Translations under genes and position numbers: made by a program | Assembly (NCBI RefSeq): GCF_035917275.1 | Contig: NZ_CP108508.1 | Location: forward strand, 2,170,001-2,234,000 | DNA length: 64,000 bases | Direction: 5' to 3' | Source: Streptomyces sp. NBC_01237 | Lineage (GTDB): Bacteria > Actinomycetota > Actinomycetes > Streptomycetales > Streptomycetaceae | Notes under the pieces: model-generated | Databases searched by the model: none | Seen by the model: the letters and a program-made list of their open reading frames with translations, nothing else | What the model was told of the DNA's origin: nothing | In this document: positions 40,514 through 51,106 of the stretch, in pieces | Position numbering within the stretch: position 1 is the first letter of the stretch | How the letters are laid out: every line of letters starts with the position of its first letter

Positions 40514-41185
40514 CTAGGACGACACCGCCCCCGGCCCGGCCCCGTCCCCCGGCCCCACTCCCCCGTAAGGAACACCCCACTCCGGCTCAGGATCCCGCGG
40601 CCCGAACACCGCCGTCAGCCCCAGGTGCACGACCATCGCCGCGATCGGCCACGCCAGCACCGCGCCCACCGCGTGCAGCTCCAGCGGCGCGTCGAAGACC
40701 ACGCCCTTGCCGACCTCCCGCGCATGGGCGACCACATCCGACGTGGGCCCGAACCAGACGCCGACGCGCCACGCCAGCAGGGAGCCGAGCAGTCCGCCGA
40801 GCGCCAGCCCGACGACCGGCCAGATGCCCCCGCGGCGGCGGAAGAAGACCACGGCCGCGGCTGTCACCGCCCCGAACACGAGCGCGAGCAGCACAAACGT
40901 TCCGTCGGCCCCGATCGCCTCCTCGCCCTCGCTGTCCTTGAGGAAGACGGCCGTGTCGTCGGAGATCAGCGGCACCCTCGGCGCCAGCCACAGCCACAGC
41001 AGCCCGAGCACGAGGCCGGTGAGGGCCACCAGCACCATGATCACGGCTGCGGGACGGAGCTCCGCCGCCAGATGCGTGGCGTCGTCCGGCGACTCGTGGC
41101 CGGGCGCGGGATGGGAACCCGTCGGCGGAGTCTGCCAGGGATCGTGGGACGGAGGCTGGTGAGGCGGCGTCAAAGGTGCGTTCAC
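40514..41185 (-). CDS. DUF2567-family membrane protein
   Basis: 223 aa. Pro/His-rich N-terminus (~40 residues), then four hydrophobic helices: VIMVLVALTGLVLGLLWLWLAP, a second around residue 100, GIWPVVGLALGGLLGSLLAW, and a last one near 185. The loop after helix 1 (APRVPLISDDTAVFLKDSEGEEAIGADG) is the DUF2567-like feature. GTG start. Function unknown; it is upstream of nothing obvious and 111 bases from the ABC permease gene on the same strand. Confidence 0.75.
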   Translation of the reverse strand: MNAPLTPPHQPPSHDPWQTPPTGSHPAPGHESPDDATHLAAELRPAAVIMVLVALTGLVLGLLWLWLAPRVPLISDDTAVFLKDSEGEEAIGADGTFVLLALVFGAVTAAAVVFFRRRGGIWPVVGLALGGLLGSLLAWRVGVWFGPTSDVVAHAREVGKGVVFDAPLELHAVGAVLAWPIAAMVVHLGLTAVFGPRDPEPEWGVPYGGVGPGDGAGPGAVSS

Positions 41186-41296
41186 TCAGCCATCGTGCCA
41201 GGCGCCCCCGTGCGGCGCCTCACCGGACCGTCGGCGCACAACAACCGCACCGCGGCCGAACGGCCACCGCACCGCACCCGCACCCCGGCCGGACGG

Positions 41297-42139
41297 CTAC
41301 CGCACCGCCGCACGGCGGTACGCCCACGTCGCGACGGCCAGCGACAGCACGCCCACGACCGCGCAGACCGCGAGATCGAGTGCGACGACCGCCCAGTCCG
41401 GCCGGGCGTCGAAGGTCCGGGCCAGCGCCTCGACCCCGTACGTCGACGGCAGCAGATCACGCGCCCACCCCACCGGCTCCGGCATCCGGTCGGCCGGCAG
41501 CACCCCCAGCAGCAGCGCGGCGGACATGCCCAGCTGCCCGAGCAGTGTGGCCAGTTCCTGGCGCGGCGCCAGGAGGCCGAACGCGGCCCCCAGACCCGCC
41601 AGCGCCGCCCCGGCGAGCGGGATCACGGCGACGAGGACCCACAGATGCGTCATCGGCAGCTGGAAGAGCATGCTGCCGGTGACGGCCGTGAAGAGCGTGC
41701 CGGGCACGGTGAAGGAGGCGTACGCCCCGGCGGCGCCCAGCACCACCGCGGCGGGTGGCACCGGCAGCGTGGCGTAGTGGTCCAGGCCGCCGCCGGCCCG
41801 GAGCTGCCCGAAGTACTGGGCCAGCAGGTTCAGCGCGACGAACGCCACGACCAGCACGCTGGATCCGGCGACGACGGCACGGGCCTCGGAGCCGCCGTCG
41901 ACGACTCCGCGCATGAGGATCATGATCCCGACGGACTGGAAGGTCGCCACGAACAGCAGCGGCATCCGGGCGACCCGCGCCCGGGAGAGCTGGGCGCGGT
42001 AGACGGCTGCCAGCGAGGGCAGCAGCCGGGCGCGCGGCGCGAGCGGCGCCGGAAGGGTGCGGGGCGGGCCGGAGGAGCCGTGCGCCGTCCGCTCCCGGAC
42101 GTGCGCGGGCACCGCCTCGGCGGGAACGATGCTCGTCAC
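41297..42139 (-). CDS. ABC-2 type transporter permease
   Basis: 280 aa with six hydrophobic segments, ABC-2 style (short N-terminal cytosolic part, helices, then the conserved late region PLAGAALAGLGAAFGLL and LPSTYGVEALA). GTG at 42139 with GGGGAG upstream. Pairs with the ATP-binding gene 91 bases before it. Probably an exporter of a drug or lipid-like compound; the substrate is unknown. Confidence 0.87.
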   Translation of the reverse strand: MTSIVPAEAVPAHVRERTAHGSSGPPRTLPAPLAPRARLLPSLAAVYRAQLSRARVARMPLLFVATFQSVGIMILMRGVVDGGSEARAVVAGSSVLVVAFVALNLLAQYFGQLRAGGGLDHYATLPVPPAAVVLGAAGAYASFTVPGTLFTAVTGSMLFQLPMTHLWVLVAVIPLAGAALAGLGAAFGLLAPRQELATLLGQLGMSAALLLGVLPADRMPEPVGWARDLLPSTYGVEALARTFDARPDWAVVALDLAVCAVVGVLSLAVATWAYRRAAVR

Positions 42140-42230
42140 CTGGGGCCGCTCCCCTTCACCACGCGCGCCCTCACGCACACCCGCCCCCGTACCCCTGCCC
42201 ACGCGTCTCCGCGCACCCGTCCGTGGATGT

Positions 42231-43256
<1,026 letters not shown>

Positions 43257-43352
43257 GAGGTATGAGGGTACGGGGTCGGATGCCCCGGACCGCGTCCGGG
43301 GCCGCAACCGGGCGGCCCCGCGACGGTGTGGCCGATTCCGGCCGCCGAACGG

Positions 43353-44609
43353 CTACTCCACCGCGGGTACGTGCTCCGCCGCGGCCCGTACGTCGATCTC
43401 GCGCCAGAACCCGGCCCGGATGGCATAGCGGTCGTGCTCGTCGATCTGGTCGTCCTTGTGGGCGAGGAGTCCGAAGCGTGCCGCGTACCGCAGCAGTTCA
43501 CCGTCGATACGGTGCGGGATGCGCGGGTACATGGTGGACAGCTTCTGCAGGTGCACGGTTTCCGGCAGCCGTTCCATCCAGCGCCGGGCGAAGACCTGGC
43601 CCACTTCGAAGGGGTCGCCGCCGACGGTGGTGATGTCCTCCTCCCGGTCCGCCCAGCGCTGTTCGGCGCTGGTGAGCTGGGCCAGGGTCGGCAGGGAGGC
43701 GGTCTCCGGCGGTTCGCCGAGCGGTCCGCCGCGCTCCACCCACCCCTTGTCCGAGGACCAGCGCAGGGTCGCGTTGGCGGGCGGGGGCGCGGGATGCCGG
43801 TCGGTGTGCGCGCCGGGGGCGCGGAGGGCGGCCAGGTCCTTGGGGGTGGGGACGCTCTTGTGACCGGGGGCGGGCGGCGCGTCGGCGGTGGCCTCGACGG
43901 CCGGGGCCAGGGTGCCGTTGCGGGAGGCGGCGGCCTGGGCCTCCGAGGCACGCTCGGCGGAGGCGGCGAGGGCCGCCTCCGGCAGCGGAGCGGACAGGAT
44001 CGCCTGGATCTCGGGGCGCGGGACGGGCGGCGGGGCGCAGATGCCGCCGGTCTCCTTGGCCCGTACGGCCTTGGTGATCCAGGCCCGGTCGAGCACACGG
44101 CGTTCGTCGGCCTCGGCGACCAGGTCCTCGGACTGGTTGTAGTCGCCGTCGGCGGCCTGGACGGCCCACAGGTGGACGGCGACTCCGTGTTCCTTGGCGG
44201 ACATCAGGCCGGGCAGCAGGTCGCCGTCACCGGTCACCAGGACCACATCGGAGCAGGCCCGGTTTCTGGCCAGTTCGGTGAGCTCGGCGTGCATGGCGGC
44301 GTCGACGCCCTTCTGCGCCCACCGTCCGTCACTGCGGGTGAGGGCCCCCAGCCGTACGGTCACCCGGGACATCACCCGGAGTCTGCGGTGCTCCGGCTGC
44401 GGTACCCGGTCGGGGGCGCCGTCGAACCAGTAGATCCGGAGCAGGGGCTGTTCCGTATCGATTTCTGCGCGTTCCCGCAGCCCCTGGATCAGGGCCGTGT
44501 GGTCGACGGTGATGCGGGAACGGGCGGGCTCTCCGGCCAGCAGACTCGCGGCTGCGCCCAGCAAGTAGCCGGCGTCCACCAGGACGACGCAACGGTCCAC
44601 GCGTTCCAC
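43353..44609 (-). CDS. NYN (PIN-like) domain protein
   Basis: 418 aa. The N-terminal ~170 residues are a NYN domain: CVVLVDAGYLLG (Asp12), QKGVDAAMHAELTELA and VVLVTGDGDLLPGL supply the acidic metal site of PIN-like RNases. A disordered Ala/Pro-rich linker and a C-terminal helical domain (from about 310) follow. GTG with GAAGAGGG upstream. Probably an RNA-processing or decay nuclease; RNA target unknown. Confidence 0.88.
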   Translation of the reverse strand: MERVDRCVVLVDAGYLLGAAASLLAGEPARSRITVDHTALIQGLRERAEIDTEQPLLRIYWFDGAPDRVPQPEHRRLRVMSRVTVRLGALTRSDGRWAQKGVDAAMHAELTELARNRACSDVVLVTGDGDLLPGLMSAKEHGVAVHLWAVQAADGDYNQSEDLVAEADERRVLDRAWITKAVRAKETGGICAPPPVPRPEIQAILSAPLPEAALAASAERASEAQAAASRNGTLAPAVEATADAPPAPGHKSVPTPKDLAALRAPGAHTDRHPAPPPANATLRWSSDKGWVERGGPLGEPPETASLPTLAQLTSAEQRWADREEDITTVGGDPFEVGQVFARRWMERLPETVHLQKLSTMYPRIPHRIDGELLRYAARFGLLAHKDDQIDEHDRYAIRAGFWREIDVRAAAEHVPAVE

Positions 44610-44834
44610 CCTCTTCCAGGAATTCGGGAACGGGTTTGCTCAGGGTTTCCTTCGAGTCTGCCCGACCGTGCGGGGGTTAACGTCCGGAACTCGATCATCG
44701 GCGTGGCGGATCCGGAAATCGGTCGACCGCGGATACTGCTACGCACGGTAATGATCCAACATGCGGCCTTTGCGGTGCTATGTGAGTCTGACAGCGGTCC
44801 TGGCCCACAGGATTCCCCACAGGAGGCATTCACC

Positions 44835-45020
44835 ATGGCCAAGCACAAGAACCGCAAGCAGGGCAGCCAGCACGATCGCGCGTCCGCCTCGGAGCGCGGC
44901 GAGGAGCAGGCCAAGTCGACGGCTTTCGAGTCCCAGAACGAGAACCAGCCTCAGTCGCAGGCCCAGGGCAGCCCCGCCGATGTCGCGCGCAAGCACCAGC
45001 GGCGCTTCGGCCACAACTGA
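44835..45020 (+). CDS. small hydrophilic protein of unknown function
   Basis: 61 aa, beginning MAKHKNRKQGSQHDRAS and ending in DVARKHQRRFGHN; rich in Lys, Gln, Ser and Glu, probably disordered. A very strong AGGAGG site stands 8 bases before the ATG and a perfect terminator follows, so it is a real monocistronic gene. Similar small KHK-type proteins are common in Streptomyces; role unknown. Confidence 0.8.
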   Translation: MAKHKNRKQGSQHDRASASERGEEQAKSTAFESQNENQPQSQAQGSPADVARKHQRRFGHN

Positions 45021-45056
45021 CCGGTCGCTTCCGGTCCGGCCGCAGGGCCGCAGACC

Positions 45057-45092
45057 GAGAGGGGCGCCCCGCGGCCGCGGGGCGCCCCTCTC
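45057..45092. terminator. 36-base perfect palindrome, bidirectional terminator
   Basis: Two 18-base arms, beginning GAGAGGGGCGCCCC, with no loop bases between them. It lies between the small gene and dnaE, which converge, and should stop transcription from both. Confidence 0.8.
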
Positions 45093-45146
45093 GTCGTTCG
45101 CCGGTGGCGGCCGTCGGTCCGCGGCTGGTCGGCGGTGGTGGTCCCG

Positions 45147-48100
45147 TCAGCCCGCCAGGCAGGACGGGCCGAGCAGCACCTTCAGGTCGCCGAAGAGCGC
45201 CGGGTCGGGCTTGACCCGGTGCCGGTCGAGCCGGAGCACCGTGGTCTTGCGGGGTCCCTGGAGCCTGATCCGTACCTCGGTGTCGCCCCGGTGGCTGCTC
45301 AGGACCTCCCCGAGCCGGCTGACCATGGGCGGGGTGATCTTCACCGTGGGGATGGTGAGGACGACCGGGGCGTTGGTCCCGGCGTTGGAGATGTCGGGGA
45401 CCTGCATCTCCATGGCGACCAGGCGCGGCACGTCCTCGCGCTTGTCCAGGCGGCCCTTGACGAAGACGACGGTGTCCTCGACGAGCTGGGTGGAGACCAG
45501 CTGGTAGGTGGCCGGGAAGAACATGCACTCGATGGAGCCCGCCAGGTCCTCCACGGTGGCGATGGCCCAGGCGTTGCCCTGCTTGGTCATCTTGCGCTGG
45601 AGTCCGGAGATGATGCCGCCGACGGTCACGATGGCGCCGTCCCCGTGCTCCCCGCCGGTCAGCTGGGAGATCGAGGCGTCGGCCTTGTCGGACAGGACGT
45701 GTTCCAGGCCGAAGAGCGGGTGGTCGGAGACGTACAGTCCGAGCATTTCGCGTTCCTGCGCGAGCAGGTAGGACTTCTCCCACTCGATGTCGGAGAACTC
45801 CACGTCCAGCCCGAAGCCGGGCTCGTCGCTCTCCTCCTCGCCCATGCCGCCGAAGAGGTCGAACTGCCCCTCGGCCTCCTTGCGCTTGACCTGCACCACG
45901 TTGTCGATCATCGGCTCGTGGTGGGCGACGAGTCCCTTGCGGGTGTGGCCCATCTCGTCGAAGGCCCCGGCCTTGATGAGTGATTCCACGGTGCGCTTGT
46001 TGCAGACGACCGCTTCGACCTTGTCGAGGAAGTCGGGGAAGGTGCTGTACTTCCCCTTCGCCTTGCGGCTGCGGATGATCGAGTCGACGACGTTCTGGCC
46101 GACGTTGCGCACCGCGGTCAGCCCGAAGAGGATCACGTCGTCACCCTGGGCGGCGAAGTTGGACAGCGACTCGTTGACGTTGGGCGGGAGCACCTTGATG
46201 CCCATGCGGCGGCACTCGTTCAGATAGACCGCGGACTTGTCCTTGTCGTCCTTGACCGAGGTCAGCAGGGCCGCCATGTACTCGGCGGGATAGTTCGCCT
46301 TGAGGTACGCGGTCCAGTAGGTGACCAGGCCGTACGCGGAGGAGTGCGCCTTGTTGAACGCGTATCCGGCGAACGGCACCAGGACGTCCCACAGCGCCTT
46401 GATCGCCGCGTCGGAGAAGCCGTTCTTCTTGGCGCCGGCCTCGAAGAGGACGAAGTTCTTCGCCAGCTCGTCGGGCTTCTTCTTGCCCATCACGCGGCGC
46501 AGGATGTCGGCCTCGCCGAGCGAGTAACCGGCGACGATCTGGGCGGCCTTCTGCACCTGCTCCTGGTAGACGATCAGGCCGTAGGTGAGGCCGAGGACCT
46601 CCTTGAGGGGCTCCTCCAGCTCCGGGTGGATCGGGGTGATCTCCTGGCGGGCGTTCTTGCGCTCCGCGTAGTTCGTGTGGGAGTTCATTCCCATCGGACC
46701 CGGCCGGTAGAGGGCCGAGACGGCGGAAATGTCCTCGAAGTTGTCGGGCTGCATCTGGCGCAGCAGGGAGCGCATCGGGCCGCCGTCGAACTGGAAGACG
46801 CCCAGCGTGTCACCCCGGCACAGCAGCTCGTACGTCTTGGGGTCGTCCAGCGACAGGGCGAGCATCTCCAGCTCGATGCCCTTGTTGGACTTCACCATCT
46901 TGATGGCGTCGTCCATGATCGTCAGGTTGCGCAGGCCCAGGAAGTCCATCTTCAGCAGGCCGAGCGACTCGCACTGCGGGTAGTCCCACTGCGTGATGGT
47001 GACGCCGTCGGTGTGCCGGACCCAGACCGGGGCGTGGTCGACGATCGGCTCGCTGGACATGATCACGCCCGCGGCGTGCACGCCCATCTGCCGGACCAGG
47101 CCCTCGACGCCCTTCGCGGTGTCGATGACCTTCCGTACGTCCGGCTCGTTCTCGTACATCCCCCGGATCTCGCCCGCCTCGCTGTAGCGCGGGTGCTTGG
47201 GGTCGGTGATGCCGTTGAGGTCGATGCCCTTGCCGAGGACGTCGGCGGGCATGGCCTTGGTGAGCCGGTCGCCCATCGCGTACGGGTAGCCGAGGACACG
47301 GGCGGAGTCCTTGATGGCGTTCTTCGCCTTGATCTTGCCGTACGTGCCGATCATGGCGACCTTGTCGGCGCCGTACTTCTCGGTCACGTACCTGATCACT
47401 TCGACGCGCCTGCGCTCGTCGAAGTCGATGTCGACGTCGGGCATGGAGACACGCTCGGGGTTCAGGAACCGCTCGAAGATCAGCCCGTGCTCGATCGGGT
47501 CGAGGTCGGTGATGCCCATCGCGTACGCCACGATCGAACCGGCGGCGCTGCCTCGCCCGGGGCCGACCGCGATGCCGTTGTTCTTGGCCCACATGATGAA
47601 GTCGGCGACGACCAGGAAGTACCCCGGGAACCCCATCTGGATGATGACGTCCAGCTCGTACTCGACCTGCTTCTGCCGGTCTTCGGGGACACCGCCCGGG
47701 AAGCGGCGCCCCATGCCGACCCGGACCTCCTCCTGGAACCAGGTGACCTCGGTGAAACCGTCCGGGATCTCGAACTTCGGCATGAGGTTCTTCGCCTCGA
47801 ACATGCCGGTGGTGTCGATCTGCTCCGCGACCAGGAGGGTGTTGGCGCAGCCCTCCTGCCAGGCGTCGGAGGAGTCGACGGCGTACATCTCGTCGGTCGT
47901 CTTGAGGTAGTAGCCGGTGCCGTCGAAGCGGAAGCGGTCCGGGTCCGAGAGGTTCTTGCCGGTCTGGATGCACAGCAGGGCGTCGTGCGCCGTGGCCTCG
48001 CTCGCGTAGGTGTAGTGCGAGTCGTTCGTCACGAGCGGCGGGATGTTCAGCTTCTTGCCGACCGCGAGGAGCCCGTCACGGACCCGGCGCTCGATCTCGA

Positions 48101-48686
48101 TGCCGTGGTCCATCAGCTCCAGGAAGTACTTGCCCTCGCCGAAGATGTCCTTGTAGTCGGAGGCCGCCTGGACCGCCTCGTCGAACTGCCCGAGCCGCAG
48201 CCGGGTCTGCACCTCTCCGGAGGGGCACCCGGTGGACGCGATGAGACCGTCGGACCACTGCGCGATGGTCTCCTTGTCCATACGCGGCCACTTCTGCAGC
48301 CAGCCCTCGGCGTACGCGTCCGAGGAGAGCCGGAAGAGGTTGTGCAGCCCGGTCCTGTTCGACGCCCAGATCGTCTTGTGGGTGTACCCACCGGATCCGG
48401 ACACGTCGTCGCGCTTCTGGTGCGGCTGTCCCCACTGCACCTTGCGCTTGTGCTTGCGCGACTCCGGGGCGACATACGCCTCGATGCCGATGATCGGCGT
48501 CACACCCGCCTTGGTCGCGGAGTGGAAGAAGTCGTACGCCCCGTGCAGGTTGCCGTGGTCCGTCATCGCGATGTGCGACATGCCCATCTCGTTGCACGCC
48601 TCGAACATGTCCTTGAGCCGCGCGGCACCGTCCAGCAGCGAGTACTGGGTGTGGACGTGAAGGTGCGTGAAGGGCGGCTTGGTCAC
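45147..48686 (-). CDS. dnaE: DNA polymerase III alpha subunit (DnaE1)
   Basis: 1179 aa, normal for actinomycete DnaE1, the replicative polymerase. The N-terminal PHP domain begins FTHLHVHTQYSLLDG and has AMTDHGN. The catalytic Asp pair is in SMPDVDIDF (about residues 415-422). Tandem helix-hairpin-helix, OB-fold and C-terminal tau-binding regions follow. The GTG at 48686 has GGAGG about 9 bases upstream; the frame is open 29 codons further but without ribosome site. No intein or frameshift. Confidence 0.97.
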   Translation of the reverse strand: MTKPPFTHLHVHTQYSLLDGAARLKDMFEACNEMGMSHIAMTDHGNLHGAYDFFHSATKAGVTPIIGIEAYVAPESRKHKRKVQWGQPHQKRDDVSGSGGYTHKTIWASNRTGLHNLFRLSSDAYAEGWLQKWPRMDKETIAQWSDGLIASTGCPSGEVQTRLRLGQFDEAVQAASDYKDIFGEGKYFLELMDHGIEIERRVRDGLLAVGKKLNIPPLVTNDSHYTYASEATAHDALLCIQTGKNLSDPDRFRFDGTGYYLKTTDEMYAVDSSDAWQEGCANTLLVAEQIDTTGMFEAKNLMPKFEIPDGFTEVTWFQEEVRVGMGRRFPGGVPEDRQKQVEYELDVIIQMGFPGYFLVVADFIMWAKNNGIAVGPGRGSAAGSIVAYAMGITDLDPIEHGLIFERFLNPERVSMPDVDIDFDERRRVEVIRYVTEKYGADKVAMIGTYGKIKAKNAIKDSARVLGYPYAMGDRLTKAMPADVLGKGIDLNGITDPKHPRYSEAGEIRGMYENEPDVRKVIDTAKGVEGLVRQMGVHAAGVIMSSEPIVDHAPVWVRHTDGVTITQWDYPQCESLGLLKMDFLGLRNLTIMDDAIKMVKSNKGIELEMLALSLDDPKTYELLCRGDTLGVFQFDGGPMRSLLRQMQPDNFEDISAVSALYRPGPMGMNSHTNYAERKNARQEITPIHPELEEPLKEVLGLTYGLIVYQEQVQKAAQIVAGYSLGEADILRRVMGKKKPDELAKNFVLFEAGAKKNGFSDAAIKALWDVLVPFAGYAFNKAHSSAYGLVTYWTAYLKANYPAEYMAALLTSVKDDKDKSAVYLNECRRMGIKVLPPNVNESLSNFAAQGDDVILFGLTAVRNVGQNVVDSIIRSRKAKGKYSTFPDFLDKVEAVVCNKRTVESLIKAGAFDEMGHTRKGLVAHHEPMIDNVVQVKRKEAEGQFDLFGGMGEEESDEPGFGLDVEFSDIEWEKSYLLAQEREMLGLYVSDHPLFGLEHVLSDKADASISQLTGGEHGDGAIVTVGGIISGLQRKMTKQGNAWAIATVEDLAGSIECMFFPATYQLVSTQLVEDTVVFVKGRLDKREDVPRLVAMEMQVPDISNAGTNAPVVLTIPTVKITPPMVSRLGEVLSSHRGDTEVRIRLQGPRKTTVLRLDRHRVKPDPALFGDLKVLLGPSCLAG

Positions 48687-48879
48687 GGCGTCGGGCCTCC
48701 GGGAAAACTGGGGATGACGGACTGGGGGGACAGCGTGGAAGTCTACGTCCTGGTGGTGACGGACGAGGGGCACTCCCGGGTACGGTCGCGCGTTGTAGAG
48801 GCTGGGACGCCTGTCCTTTTTGTCATGTCCTCAGTCACGCTTTCAGTCATGTACGTCCGGTACCAGGAGGCACCAAGAA

Positions 48880-50205
48880 ATGTCGGAAACGCAGACCGGC
48901 GCAGCGCAGCGCGGGGAGCAGATTCTCGCCGTTTTCGACACCGCTTTCGGTGAGCTGCTGGCCGCCGACCCCGCGGCCTTCCGGGTCAAGTTCCGCAAGA
49001 TGGCGGGCTCGGCCTTCGCCTTCTACCGGGGCACGGCATGCCTGTTCTACGGCGACCTGGAGCGCGAGCAGCACAGCGGCCAGTACCTGGACGAGCGCAC
49101 CGGCCGGGTCTGGATCCACGGCGATCTGCACGCGGAGAATTTCGGCACGTACATGGACGCCAACGGCCGGCTGATCTTCAACGTGAACGACTTCGACGAG
49201 GCGTATGTGGGCCCCTTCACCTGGGACCTCAAGCGCTTCGCCGCCTCCGTCGCCCTGATCGGTTACGCGAAGGCGCTGGGCGACGACCAGATCAGCGAGC
49301 TGGTACGGGTGTACGCCGCCGCCTACCGCGAGCGGATCCACGCGCTGGCGACGGGCGCGAAGAACGACGAGCTGCCGCCGTTCACGCTGGACACCGCCGA
49401 GGGTCCGCTGCTGGACGCGCTGCGTGACGCCCGCTCGCTGACCCGGTTCTCGCTGCTGGACTCGATGACGGAGATCCGGGACTTCGAGCGGCGGTTCGCC
49501 GCCGGTGGCGGGGCGATCGACCTGGACGCGGCGACCCGCTACAAGGTGCTGTCCGCGTTCGACGGCTATCTGGAGACGCTGCCGGAGTCGAGCCTGACCC
49601 GCCCCGACTCCTACCGGGTGAAGGACGTCGTGGGCCGGCGGGGCATCGGGATCGGCTCGGCCGGGCTGCCCTCGTACAACATCCTCCTGGAGGGCAACAG
49701 CGACGCCCTGGAGAACGATGTGGTGATCTACCTCAAGCAGGCGCAGACCCCGGCGGTCTCCCGGCACATCACCGACGTGGCCGTGCGGGACTACTTCCAG
49801 CACGAGGGGCACCGCACCGTCATCTCGCAGCGCGCGCTCCAGGCGCACGCCGACCCGTGGCTCGGCTGGACCGAGCTGGACGGCGCGGGCCAGCTGGTCG
49901 CCGAGGTGTCGCCGTACGCGGTCGATCTGGACTGGTCCGACATCGACGAGCCGGAGGAGATCGCGGCGGTCGTCGCGGATCTCGGCCGGGCGACGGCGAC
50001 GATGCACTCGGCGGCGGACGACGAGAGCGGACACTCGCTGGTGCCGTTCTCCACGGAGCGGGCGATCGACGCGGCCATCGCGGCCGACGAGGAGGGCTTC
50101 GCGGAGCTGCTGGTCGACTTCGCCCACAGTTACGGGGCCCGCGCCCGCACCGACCACCAGATCTTCGTGGACCTCTTCCGCAACGGCCGTATCCCCGGTC
50201 TGTAG
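48880..50205 (+). CDS. DUF2252 family protein (kinase-like fold)
   Basis: 441 aa with AGGAGG 9 bases before the ATG. HGDLHAENFG (80-89) and NDFDEA (Asp104, Asp106) look like the catalytic loop and metal Asp of aminoglycoside/choline-kinase-type enzymes, and YLKQAQ at ~290 could hold the ATP Lys, though the order is permuted relative to kinases. Substrate unknown. Divergent from dnaE with 193 bases between them. Confidence 0.85.
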   Translation: MSETQTGAAQRGEQILAVFDTAFGELLAADPAAFRVKFRKMAGSAFAFYRGTACLFYGDLEREQHSGQYLDERTGRVWIHGDLHAENFGTYMDANGRLIFNVNDFDEAYVGPFTWDLKRFAASVALIGYAKALGDDQISELVRVYAAAYRERIHALATGAKNDELPPFTLDTAEGPLLDALRDARSLTRFSLLDSMTEIRDFERRFAAGGGAIDLDAATRYKVLSAFDGYLETLPESSLTRPDSYRVKDVVGRRGIGIGSAGLPSYNILLEGNSDALENDVVIYLKQAQTPAVSRHITDVAVRDYFQHEGHRTVISQRALQAHADPWLGWTELDGAGQLVAEVSPYAVDLDWSDIDEPEEIAAVVADLGRATATMHSAADDESGHSLVPFSTERAIDAAIAADEEGFAELLVDFAHSYGARARTDHQIFVDLFRNGRIPGL

Positions 50206-50302
50206 GGCGGTTCGCCGGCCGGGGCCGGGGCGGGCCGATCCGGCCCGTTCACCGGGCCGGGCCAGCAGGTCCAGCCCGTTTAGGGGTCGTTTACAGGTAC
50301 AC

Positions 50303-51046
50303 ATGACACACTCTCGGGCGATGGACATCTCAGGGACGCAATTCAGGGTGGTGCGCGCGGCGCTTTTCACAGCGCTCGTCGTCACCCTGTCCTCGGCGTC
50401 CCATGTACTGCTCTCCCGGGTCCCGCTGCCCCTGAGCGTGGTCGCGATGCTGGCCTGCCTCGTCTTCGCCACCGCGTACGCGCTGGCGGGCCGGGAGCGT
50501 GGCTTCGGGGCGATCGCGGGGCTGCTCGTGCCGCTGGAGCTGGCCGCCGACACCGTCTTCACCACCGGTCAGCACCTCTGTTACGGGGCGGCCGGCGGGC
50601 CCATCGCGGGTCCGCTGCGTTCCGTGGGCGTCGATGTGCTGTGCGGCGGCGAGAGCGGCGCGGGCGGCTCGCAGCTGGCGGGCGTCGGCGCGGTGGGCAC
50701 CCCGCTGGCCGGGGTGACCGGTGCCGGGGACCGGGCGGCCGCCCTGCTGGCGCAGCCGGGGCCCGCGGTGCCGTGGCTGCTGCTCGCCGCCCATGTGACC
50801 GTCGGGCTGCTCGCCGCCGCCTGGCTGCGGCACGGGGAGTCGGCGCTCGCGGGGCTGCTGCGCGCGGTGGCCGCCCTGGCCTTCCGGCCGCTGCTGACCG
50901 CCGTCGCCGCGGTGGGCCACTCGGGCCGGCCCGCGCCCCGGGGCCCGCGCCCCGCCGGACGCCCGCATCCGCTCTTCCCGGCCCGTCTCCTCGTGCACTC
51001 CGTGGGACGGAGGGGACCGCCGCTGCCGGCCCGTGTCACCGCCTGA
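50303..51046 (+). CDS. hypothetical multi-pass membrane protein
   Basis: 247 aa from the ATG at 50303; an ATG six codons later (MDISGTQF) is also possible. Hydrophobic segments at about 17-35, 45-60, 67-85, 150-170 and 185-200, then an Arg/Pro-rich tail. Two Cys (GQHLCYG and DVLCGG) face the loop between helices. No family recognised. It is 60 bases upstream of a tethered DsbA-like gene in the same direction; a shared role at the membrane is possible. Confidence 0.7.
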   Translation: MTHSRAMDISGTQFRVVRAALFTALVVTLSSASHVLLSRVPLPLSVVAMLACLVFATAYALAGRERGFGAIAGLLVPLELAADTVFTTGQHLCYGAAGGPIAGPLRSVGVDVLCGGESGAGGSQLAGVGAVGTPLAGVTGAGDRAAALLAQPGPAVPWLLLAAHVTVGLLAAAWLRHGESALAGLLRAVAALAFRPLLTAVAAVGHSGRPAPRGPRPAGRPHPLFPARLLVHSVGRRGPPLPARVTA

Positions 51047-51106
51047 GCGTGTGACACGTACCCGCACAGCCCCCCGCACATCACCACGTATCCACGGAGA
51101 ACGATC

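Noticed and set aside
46344..48953. An 869-codon open frame on the plus strand opposite dnaE
   Set aside because: Antisense shadow of dnaE with low-complexity composition and no ribosome site.
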